A stretch of DNA of 14,178 nucleotides from JANXSG01 sp038203935 (GTDB lineage: Bacteria > Armatimonadota > Chthonomonadetes > Chthonomonadales > Chthonomonadaceae), in assembly GCA_038203935.1 (NCBI GenBank), contig JBBRDM010000144.1:1-14178 (forward strand), in the 5' to 3' direction. The position numbers and the translations under genes were made by a program. Every line of letters starts with the position of its first letter. Position 1 is the stretch's first letter. Below, piece after piece: positions 1-6,366 of this stretch. The notes under the pieces were generated by a model. The model was not told where the DNA came from, searched no databases, and saw only the letters and a program-made list of their open reading frames with translations.

Positions 1-29
1 AACTCCCTGCATGGGCTTATTGTTTTCTT
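1..29 (+). repeat. Partial intergenic repeat/terminator remnant at the window edge
   Basis: Positions 3-17 (CTCCCTGCATGGGCT) recur exactly at 10608-10622. In the second copy the terminal ATGGGCT pairs with AGCCCAT 21 bases upstream, so the edge sequence looks like the right arm of a similar hairpin whose left arm is outside the window. Here it is followed by a T-rich stretch (TTATTGTTTTCTT), which would suit a terminator for a gene upstream of the window. The exact match is seen; the terminator role is inferred. Confidence 0.4.
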
Positions 30-46
30 AAAAAGTGTCTTAAACT

Positions 47-940
47 ATGACTAAGGAACCATCGGCTTCACAATCTAATATTTTGAGATCGAAAATTGAT
101 AGACTAATCGCACAAGCATATAGTATTTCACCGCACAGATCAAAATTGGCAAGGAGAGAACTTCACGAGCGATCGGGTGAGTTTTATGAGTACATCTTAA
201 GTAAATGGGAGCATCTGGGAGGAAGAGATCATAGAAAAACAAAGAGGATCGATTGGATTTGTATAATGATATGGTCGGTATTATTGAGTCTGATTCATAT
301 TTCGAAAATACCCTACTACTTAATCAACCTCCTGCAATTTGTAACATTTATAATCGCATTTCCAGCACTATTTGTTCGGTTGATCTTTACCTGTATTAGA
401 TCTAGTAAGGAAAAACTACTCTTGTCCCTCCTTTCTCAAAATTATGACTGTAGGGTTATAGGCCCAATCTCCGAACGCTTGTGGCACAGTTATCGGTTCA
501 ATTCTCTAGACTGGTTAAAGAAAACGTATGAATTGGAGCAGATAGAAATAGCCGCGCTGCACAAGGTTAAAAGTGAAGAGGATATAAATCTGAATGCGTT
601 TCAGATTGAATGTCTTTGTAACGCCCTCAATCAAAACAGCACTGAACTGCGAATTGCAATTCTACAGGCGATGCCGTATATGGGAAATAAGCATTCACTT
701 GAAGCAGTCCGCCGTCTTGCAGCAAAAAAAATCACGAATGAGAATGGAAATGTTATAAAGGCAGCTATCGATTGCCTGCCTGCACTGGAAGAGAGAGTTT
801 TTCGATTGAATGTGAATGAAACACTTCTTCGTCCATCCATTATTACTCAAAAGGAAAATGAAGAACTGCTCAGACCAAACGTTAAACCCGCAGATTCCTC
901 TTCAGTCGAATTATTGAGACCTTCGCTTGATGATATGTAA
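47..940 (+). CDS. Unrecognised membrane protein with HEAT-like helices and a triple LLRP tail
   Basis: I do not recognise this 297-residue protein. Residues 1-66 are basic and mostly polar. Two hydrophobic stretches (about 70-86 and 90-117) look like membrane segments, so the rest is probably anchored in the inner membrane. Residues about 185-250 form amphipathic helix pairs resembling HEAT/armadillo repeats (for example around TELRIAILQAMPYMG and VIKAAIDCLPALEER). The last 40 residues are polar and contain LLRPS at 260-264, LLRPN at 274-278 and LLRPS at 289-293. The start is fixed by an in-frame stop immediately upstream (TAA at 41-43); no Shine-Dalgarno is visible. The gene is clearly more AT-rich than its neighbours (two lines counted gave about 33-40% GC), suggesting acquisition or a fast-evolving accessory gene. 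It converges on recJ. A HEAT-type scaffold function is only inferred. Confidence 0.8.
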   Translation: MTKEPSASQSNILRSKIDRLIAQAYSISPHRSKLARRELHERSGEFYEYILSKWEHLGGRDHRKTKRIDWICIMIWSVLLSLIHISKIPYYLINLLQFVTFIIAFPALFVRLIFTCIRSSKEKLLLSLLSQNYDCRVIGPISERLWHSYRFNSLDWLKKTYELEQIEIAALHKVKSEEDINLNAFQIECLCNALNQNSTELRIAILQAMPYMGNKHSLEAVRRLAAKKITNENGNVIKAAIDCLPALEERVFRLNVNETLLRPSIITQKENEELLRPNVKPADSSSVELLRPSLDDM

Positions 941-1145
941 TTTTGCACGGAACCGTGGCATATTTACTTAGGATTCTTTTTTGGGGATGGTAGACTTTGC
1001 TCCGATCGCTAAGAACTCGTTTCCAATTTCGAAAATATCCTTCAACATAGCTAAAACATCATCTCAAGCCGATTGAAATCTCATCCATTTGATTCTTTAT
1101 TGTCATCATTTCTTTATCAAGAAATAACTCTCTTGCCATATACAG

Positions 1146-1180
1146 AAAAAAGTTGCAGAATTTATAAAAGTATATTTTGC
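1146..1180 (-). terminator. Probable Rho-independent terminator of recJ
   Basis: Read on the minus strand, an AT-rich stem (1180-1171 with 1164-1155; ten positions, one mismatch and one G-U) with a six-base loop is followed after three bases by six T residues (complement of 1151-1146). It starts 11 bases after the recJ stop codon. The stem is weak, but its position and T-tract fit an intrinsic terminator. The rest of 941-1191 is AT-rich and shows no gene I can support. Confidence 0.45.
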
Positions 1181-1191
1181 TTTGATTATTT

Positions 1192-2937
1192 CTACCATTC
1201 GGGAGGACGGACATCTTCCAGCATGAACTGAACAGATCGATTCCCATTCCACTCATTCACGCTGGGGCAGTAGGCAAGGTCCAACGAAATGCCCGGCTCG
1301 AAATCATGCATATGCTCCCCTTTATACCACCAGGGCGCTTCGACGACATCTTTCACATTTGGACCAGATACCTTAAGTGACAGCTTTAGATGCCGGTTAT
1401 CGGCTCCCATCTGCCGAGTAGAGATAACGGGAACATTTCGGCTGACAAATACTGGCTGAGCATTCTCATTACCGAAGGGGGCAAGCTGCTGCAGCTGAGC
1501 CAGGAGTTCCAGGGTTATCTCCTCCGGAGCAATCTCCATATCGACATCCAGGGTAGGAACCATGTCCTCTTCGGAAAGCTGCTCCATCGCAATTCCATTC
1601 ATTTGTTCCTTGAAGCCGGCAACATGAATGCCTTCTATGGCGAATCCTGCAGCATGTGCATGGCCGCCGTATTCAATCAGATGGGCCCCACACTGATCGA
1701 CCGCCTTGAACATATTGAACGAAGTGATGCTGCGTGCCGAACCTCTTCCAACCCGTGATTCATCATCCATTGCGATAACCACGCAAGGCCGGTGAAACCG
1801 ATCGACCATCTTACTGGCGACAATACCCACCACACTGCCCGACCATCCTTTGCCCGTTATCACCAGGCATCGCGATTCGGACATATCCAGTCCGATCAAA
1901 CTCGCCATCGCCTCTTCGAAAATTCGTGCCTGCGTATCCTTGCGCTCAGTATTGAGGGCATTCAAACTTTGCGCAAGCCGTTCACTCTCGGCAGGATCCT
2001 TGGCAAGCAGCAGATCAAGGGCTATCTGAGTCTCATCGATTCGGCTGGCAGCATTCAGTCTCGGGCCCAGTCCAAAACCAATCCCAAAAGTATCGATAGG
2101 TTTGTTTGCAAGCCCGCAGATATCGATAAGCGCTCTCAGGCCTGGCTTCTTAGTCTGCTGAAGCTGAACCAGGCCGTGTTTCACCATAATTCGGTTTTCA
2201 TCCAGCAGCGGCATCACATCTGTGACGGTCCCAATAGCCGCTAAATCGAGATAGGCTCTGCGAAACGCATCGGCGCTGTAGCCCAGATAACGGCTTAGCG
2301 CTTCGCATACTTTAAAGGATACTCCTACTCCCGCTAATTCAGAAAAGGGATAGATCGAATCTTTCCTATGCGGATTTATAACAGCGATTGCTTTCGGAAG
2401 TTTGCCATTCGAATTAGGAGTATGATGGTCGGTAATAATGACATCTATCCCAGAATCACGCGCGTGTTCCACCTCATCGATTCTCTGGATTCCGCAGTCC
2501 GTAGTAACAATCAGCGTTACGCCCGCTTCCTTGGCAGCATCGATGAATGGGCGGCGCATATCGTAACCATCCCGCTTGCGGTGCGGTACAAATACATCCA
2601 CATCGGCTCCCAGGCTGGTCAGCGCTCTATGCCAGAGCGCTGCCGAAGTGATACCATCGCCATCATAATCACCGTGAATAAGAATTTTCTCATGGTTGGC
2701 AAGAGCTCGTTTGAGCCTCTCACAGGCTGCATCGATATCCGGCAGGAGAAAGGGATCATGCATCCGGTCCAGAGAGGGATTCAAAAAAAGGTCGGCTTTT
2801 TCGGGGGTGTTCAGGCCGCGCTGAACGAGCAGCCTGGCGACAATGGGATGGATTTCGAGTGCATCTACCAGTCTATGTTCCGCCTGGGCATCCGCAGCCT
2901 GGAAATTCCAGCGCCTGGTATTGATAGATTTTCTCAT
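1192..2937 (-). CDS. recJ: Single-stranded-DNA-specific 5'-3' exonuclease RecJ
   Basis: RecJ degrades single-stranded DNA 5' to 3' in RecF-pathway recombination, mismatch repair and base excision repair, acting in the cytoplasm with metal ions. The 581-residue length is normal for the family. Visible DHH-family motifs are HGDYDGDG (88-95), TTDCG (145-149), TDHH (169-172) and LAGVG (201-205). The C-terminal half has the DHHA1 signature GGHAHAAG and ends in an OB-fold-like region. The ATG at 2937 is the only plausible start: an in-frame TGA lies 15 bases upstream. No clear Shine-Dalgarno precedes it, so translation may rely on read-through from the upstream regulator gene 53 bp away on the same strand. 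A likely terminator follows at once. Assignment is confident from the motifs; co-transcription with the regulator is inferred. Confidence 0.95.
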   Translation of the reverse strand: MRKSINTRRWNFQAADAQAEHRLVDALEIHPIVARLLVQRGLNTPEKADLFLNPSLDRMHDPFLLPDIDAACERLKRALANHEKILIHGDYDGDGITSAALWHRALTSLGADVDVFVPHRKRDGYDMRRPFIDAAKEAGVTLIVTTDCGIQRIDEVEHARDSGIDVIITDHHTPNSNGKLPKAIAVINPHRKDSIYPFSELAGVGVSFKVCEALSRYLGYSADAFRRAYLDLAAIGTVTDVMPLLDENRIMVKHGLVQLQQTKKPGLRALIDICGLANKPIDTFGIGFGLGPRLNAASRIDETQIALDLLLAKDPAESERLAQSLNALNTERKDTQARIFEEAMASLIGLDMSESRCLVITGKGWSGSVVGIVASKMVDRFHRPCVVIAMDDESRVGRGSARSITSFNMFKAVDQCGAHLIEYGGHAHAAGFAIEGIHVAGFKEQMNGIAMEQLSEEDMVPTLDVDMEIAPEEITLELLAQLQQLAPFGNENAQPVFVSRNVPVISTRQMGADNRHLKLSLKVSGPNVKDVVEAPWWYKGEHMHDFEPGISLDLAYCPSVNEWNGNRSVQFMLEDVRPPEW

Positions 2938-2990
2938 GATATAGTTCGGTACTCAATCTTTAATGAACTGATCGCCCATCTTCCTGGGTG

Positions 2991-5924
2991 CTAAGCGGGC
3001 TCTACATTCAACGCGTAATCTGCCGCAGATTCGAGAGTATAAGATTTTCCCGTTCTGTATGCTGTTTCAAAAATCAGTGGATCCAGGGATTTTTTAACGG
3101 TATCGACTATTCGATTATACTCTTCCTGTTCGATAGGCGCAAGAGGAGTGTGCAGTCTTTCTCGCAGATTTTCTGCTGCGCCCATCATCCTGGCAGCGCG
3201 TTCAAAATCTTCTTCACAGCGTGCGAGTTTTGCCAGCGATTCGAATACATAGGTAGTGTTTCGATTGTTTCCCATCGCCATCCCGATTTTCAAACTTTCA
3301 CACTGATGAATACGAGCCTGAGCATAATCCCCCGCAATGATGGCGAGATCCCCCAGATTATTCAAAGCGATAGCAATGCTTCGCATATCACCAAGTTCAC
3401 GCTGCATCGAAAGGGCTTCTTCATACAGTCGTTTTGCTCCTTCGAGGTCATTCATGCACTCTGCTACAACCCCTAGATTACATAGGTTTACAGACTGCTC
3501 TCCACGCCGATTTAAGCGTCGATTCAATTTTAGCGACTCTTCATAGTGAACTTTTGCAGCCTCATTTTCGCCTTGATCCTGCGTAATAATTCCCATCTCA
3601 TTTAAAACCAATGCAAGTATTCCATCATCATTTAGACTGCGGGCAATCTGCATCGCTTCTTCGAGAAATAGGGCTGATGCAGCATAGTCCCCATGCATTG
3701 CTGAGAGGCAGTGTGCTGCATGGAGCGCACCTGCCCTGTCCCGCAAATGATCCTTTGCTTCTGGAATATTCAGCATATGCACCACGAATGGGCGGCTTTC
3801 GCGGGCATGGTCTCGAAGCTGCCAGAATCGCCAGAGCGCCGCTGCAGCGCGCAGCCCAATCTGCGATCGGTCACCGCCCTCGGAACACCATGCCATTACA
3901 GCGCGAATATTATCGACATCGGCTTCCAGGCGGTCCATATTCGAAGAGAGATCGCTTCCAACAATATTGCCAATCTCCTCTGCCAGGCGGACAAATGATT
4001 CGGCGTGCAGTCGATGATAATGTTCACTTTCGTTGCATTCAGAGAGTTTTTCCGCAGCAAACTCTCTCAAAGGTTCCAGCATGCGATACCGGGTATCGTC
4101 CGTCGTTTCTATCGCCACTAGTAGCGACTGTTCCTGAAGTTCCGCCAGCGAATTGAGGGCCTCCTGACCGCATACTATTTCCGCCATTTCCAGGGTACTC
4201 CCCCCTCGAAAGACAGAAAACCTCTGGAAGAACTTCTGCAGCCCGGGTTCCAGAAGATCGTAACTCCACTCAATGGCAGCCCGCATACTTTGGTGGCGGG
4301 GCGGCAGATCGCGCCTCCGGCTGATCAGCATATCGAGGCGAGTTTCAAGGCGCTCCAGCATTCGAGCAGGCGGCAGTGCCTTTGCCCAGGCGGCAGCCAT
4401 CTCGATTGCAAGCGGCATTCCTTCCAGCATTCGGCAGAGTCCGGCTACCGCTTCCGAATTATTCTCCGTAAGCGCAAAATCTGGTTTGGCATGTTTTGCT
4501 CGATCTGTGTAGAGTGCAACACTTTCGCTGTTCAGAAGCAGCTCTGGGGAATCTGCAGCGAGCGGAATACTTAATGGAGGAAGTGGAAACTCCCGCTCTC
4601 CACCAATTCTTAAAGCCTGGCGGGAAGTGGCCAGACACTTCAATTGAGGTACACGCTCTATCAAAAGCCGAATTAGCGCCGCGCAGCCACTGGCCGCAAG
4701 GTTTTCACTCTTCTTTGGCATGTCTCCGCTGCGCAGCAGATGCTCCATATTGTCCAGAACTAGCAGGCAAGGCAGTTCTCCGAGATAAGTGATGATACGC
4801 TCCATTGGGTCGCTTCCCGGGTCTGGCGGGAGATGAAGCACATTGGAGAGAACATAGAGGATGAGGCTGGCATCCGGAATATCTGCCAGACCGACGAACC
4901 ACACGCGGCCATCGAACGCCTTGGCAACGCGGGAAGCAGTCTCAATCGAAAGCCTGGTTTTACCTGCGCCGCCCGGGCCAAGCAGTGTTACCAGTCTTGT
5001 TTCTTCAGCTAATAAAAGCCTTTCCAGTTCCTGAAGCTCTTTTTCCCGCCCGAAGAAACGTGTCAGTTGTATGGGAAGATGTACTGGCGTTTTATTTGGC
5101 GGCGTCACCGCTGCAGCAGCAGGAGGCACACCCGTGGGAAGAAGAAGAGGAGCTTGTTGTTCGCCACTGAGAGCATTCGGATCTCTTCGCAGCCTCTCAG
5201 CGAGATCCCGGGTTGCGCGCGCCGGCGCTACATCCAACTCTTCGCGGAGCAGACCCTCCAGCTTCAAATATACTTCCTGCACTGACGCAGGCCGGCCCAG
5301 CCGAGCCAGAAGGCGCATCTGTGTCCGAACAGCTTCTTCGTGATAAGGATCCAGCGTAATCAGCCTTATCACAACCGGCAAGGCCTCTTCATATCGCTTC
5401 GACTGTTCCAGCGATATGCTCCAATGGTGAAGCGCTTCCAAAAACTGAGTGCGCAGGCGAGACTGTTCGAGAATAGCCCATTCATCATAGGCGCTGGGGA
5501 GCAGTTCGCCGCGATACAGCGTCACAGCGATTTCGTAATGATTGGCGCGGTCGTATTCTGTTTCGGCTCGTTCCGCAGCTTTCAGCGACTCTTCAAAACA
5601 TTGAACATCTGTCGTGACGATTGCAGAATTAAGGCGAATATTCTGGCGGTCTGCTATGAGAAGGCTGCCTGCGGGAGTGCCTGGAGGTTCAAACTGTCGG
5701 CGCAGTGCGCTGAGGGCGGTGCTTAAATTATCACGGCCAGCCGTAATATCCATGTCTGGCCAGAATAGATCTATGAGCCGATCTCGTGAGTGGCTCTGTT
5801 TAAGGTTAAGCGCCAGATAAGCCAGCAGCATCGCTGATTTCTGAGTGCGGAATCGGGTAGTGATCTGGCCGTTTTGTACGACACGCATTTCACCAAGCAG
5901 CTCGATTCTACAACTCTCGTCCAC
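2991..5924 (-). CDS. AfsR/SARP-like regulator: winged helix, BTAD, NB-ARC ATPase, TPR repeats
   Basis: A 977-residue STAND-class transcriptional regulator. Residues about 1-95 form an OmpR-type winged-helix DNA-binding domain (note LIDLFWPD and the NLSTALSALRR helix). About 96-245 is the bacterial transcriptional activation domain (BTAD). After a proline/alanine-rich linker, FFGREKE (290-296) opens an NB-ARC ATPase with Walker A GPGGAGKT (316-323) and Walker B LLVLDN (387-392), then an LATSR sensor-like motif. The last ~250 residues are TPR units with repeated LNxLG-type helices. In this family ligand or partner sensing by the TPR/NB-ARC part is thought to control DNA binding. The start is GTG at 5924, supported by AGGGAG (5934-5939, minus strand) with a nine-base spacer. 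The gene is divergent from a 65-codon orphan and upstream of recJ. Target genes and ligand cannot be read from the sequence. Confidence 0.92.
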   Translation of the reverse strand: MDESCRIELLGEMRVVQNGQITTRFRTQKSAMLLAYLALNLKQSHSRDRLIDLFWPDMDITAGRDNLSTALSALRRQFEPPGTPAGSLLIADRQNIRLNSAIVTTDVQCFEESLKAAERAETEYDRANHYEIAVTLYRGELLPSAYDEWAILEQSRLRTQFLEALHHWSISLEQSKRYEEALPVVIRLITLDPYHEEAVRTQMRLLARLGRPASVQEVYLKLEGLLREELDVAPARATRDLAERLRRDPNALSGEQQAPLLLPTGVPPAAAAVTPPNKTPVHLPIQLTRFFGREKELQELERLLLAEETRLVTLLGPGGAGKTRLSIETASRVAKAFDGRVWFVGLADIPDASLILYVLSNVLHLPPDPGSDPMERIITYLGELPCLLVLDNMEHLLRSGDMPKKSENLAASGCAALIRLLIERVPQLKCLATSRQALRIGGEREFPLPPLSIPLAADSPELLLNSESVALYTDRAKHAKPDFALTENNSEAVAGLCRMLEGMPLAIEMAAAWAKALPPARMLERLETRLDMLISRRRDLPPRHQSMRAAIEWSYDLLEPGLQKFFQRFSVFRGGSTLEMAEIVCGQEALNSLAELQEQSLLVAIETTDDTRYRMLEPLREFAAEKLSECNESEHYHRLHAESFVRLAEEIGNIVGSDLSSNMDRLEADVDNIRAVMAWCSEGGDRSQIGLRAAAALWRFWQLRDHARESRPFVVHMLNIPEAKDHLRDRAGALHAAHCLSAMHGDYAASALFLEEAMQIARSLNDDGILALVLNEMGIITQDQGENEAAKVHYEESLKLNRRLNRRGEQSVNLCNLGVVAECMNDLEGAKRLYEEALSMQRELGDMRSIAIALNNLGDLAIIAGDYAQARIHQCESLKIGMAMGNNRNTTYVFESLAKLARCEEDFERAARMMGAAENLRERLHTPLAPIEQEEYNRIVDTVKKSLDPLIFETAYRTGKSYTLESAADYALNVEPA

Positions 5925-5946
5925 AGTGGCTGTCTCCCTGATAGTA

Positions 5947-5952
5947 ATTATA
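5947..5952 (-). promoter_or_regulatory. Candidate -10 box of the BTAD regulator gene
   Basis: On the minus strand the perfect hexamer TATAAT ends 22 bases before the GTG start, giving a very short leader that starts about at the ribosome binding site. No good -35 is present; the best at a normal spacer (TTCCGT, 16 bases) matches 3 of 6. The promoter may need an activator, possibly the regulator itself. Confidence 0.4.
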
Positions 5953-5989
5953 CCTTAGCTTCATCAATACGGAATTTTTCATAATTCGG

Positions 5990-6025
5990 ATTACGTAATT
6001 TATATTGTAGTGACATCACCGTGAT
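5990..6025. promoter_or_regulatory. Two short palindromes between divergent genes (possible operators)
   Basis: ATTACGTAAT (5990-5999) is a perfect 10-base palindrome, and ATCAC-C-GTGAT (6015-6025) is a perfect 11-base odd palindrome. Both lie in the 124-bp region shared by the BTAD regulator gene and the 65-codon gene. Binding by a regulator is inference only; such short palindromes also arise by chance. Confidence 0.25.
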
Positions 6026-6048
6026 TCTTGATATTTTGAGGCAAGGAA

Positions 6049-6246
6049 ATGATAGAGACAACGACACAGGAAAACAAACATCAGAACGTGCCGGTACCAC
6101 AGTGGATACACTATTTCACGGACGAGCAGTTCGTATTATGGTGTAAGCAGCGAAAGCTGTATGTATCCTCTAAAGTACGGGCGTTTCCGGAAGATGAACG
6201 CGACGCCATCTTCCGATACATGGTTCGACAGAAGATCGTAAATTAA
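6049..6246 (+). CDS. Small orphan protein, 65 residues
   Basis: I do not recognise this protein. It is soluble-looking, with aromatic residues in the middle (WIHYFTDEQFVLWC), a basic stretch, and a helical C-terminus (DERDAIFRYMVRQKIVN). There is no signal peptide or membrane segment. Support for it being a real gene: GAGG at 6038-6041 sits seven bases before the ATG, it fills a gap between a divergent regulator and a strong hairpin, and no other gene occupies this DNA. Its compact alternation of hydrophobic and charged residues fits a small folded domain. A link to the divergent regulator is possible from position alone. Confidence 0.65.
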   Translation: MIETTTQENKHQNVPVPQWIHYFTDEQFVLWCKQRKLYVSSKVRAFPEDERDAIFRYMVRQKIVN

Positions 6247-6254
6247 TAGATAGA

Positions 6255-6302
6255 TCGCTGCAAAGGCCGGATAATTTCACTACTATCCAGCCTTTGCAGC
6301 GA
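6255..6302 (+). terminator. Strong 19-bp hairpin after the 65-codon gene
   Basis: Arms 6255-6273 and 6284-6302 are complementary over 19 bases with one C-A mismatch, around a ten-base loop. The first 13 bases (TCGCTGCAAAGGC) pair perfectly. It begins nine bases after the stop codon and lies just upstream of the next promoter. There is no T-tract on either strand, so it may be a transcript-end stabiliser, an imperfect terminator, or a mobile palindromic repeat rather than a classic intrinsic terminator. Confidence 0.5.
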
Positions 6303-6311
6303 ATCATCTGG

Positions 6312-6340
6312 TTGACTTTCATTCCGCACCCTGCTAGAAT
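6312..6340 (+). promoter_or_regulatory. Sigma70-type promoter of the propeller/phosphatase gene
   Basis: TTGACT (6312-6317) and TAGAAT (6335-6340) are separated by exactly 17 bases, each matching the consensus in 5 of 6 positions. TG at 6332-6333 adds an extended -10. Transcription would begin near 6347, about 20 bases before the GTG start. This is the clearest housekeeping promoter in the window and suggests constitutive expression. Confidence 0.7.
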
Positions 6341-6366
6341 AACGAATATTTCCTCTGCCCGCAAGA

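Noticed and set aside
1108..1125. AT-rich perfect hairpin ATTTCTT-TATC-AAGAAAT
   Set aside because: Seven A/T-rich pairs in AT-rich DNA are expected by chance, and no T-run follows; the hairpin at 1155-1180 is a better terminator.
1059..1256. Small minus-strand frame across the end of recJ
   Set aside because: It overlaps the recJ 3' end and the predicted terminator, is low-complexity, and has no ribosome binding site.
2368..2994. Open frame of 208 codons on the plus strand antisense to recJ
   Set aside because: The recJ motifs on the other strand account for this DNA; no domain or ribosome binding site supports the antisense frame.
3611..4156. Open frame of 181 codons on the plus strand inside the BTAD regulator gene
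   Set aside because: It is antisense to a clearly recognisable domain protein; its sequence shows no family features and the opposite frame explains the DNA.
2991..5924. NB-ARC/TPR protein as a possible antiphage STAND (Avs-like) sensor
   Set aside because: The N-terminus is a winged-helix/BTAD DNA-binding module, as in AfsR/SARP regulators, with no nuclease, protease or TIR effector; recJ nearby is a housekeeping repair gene.
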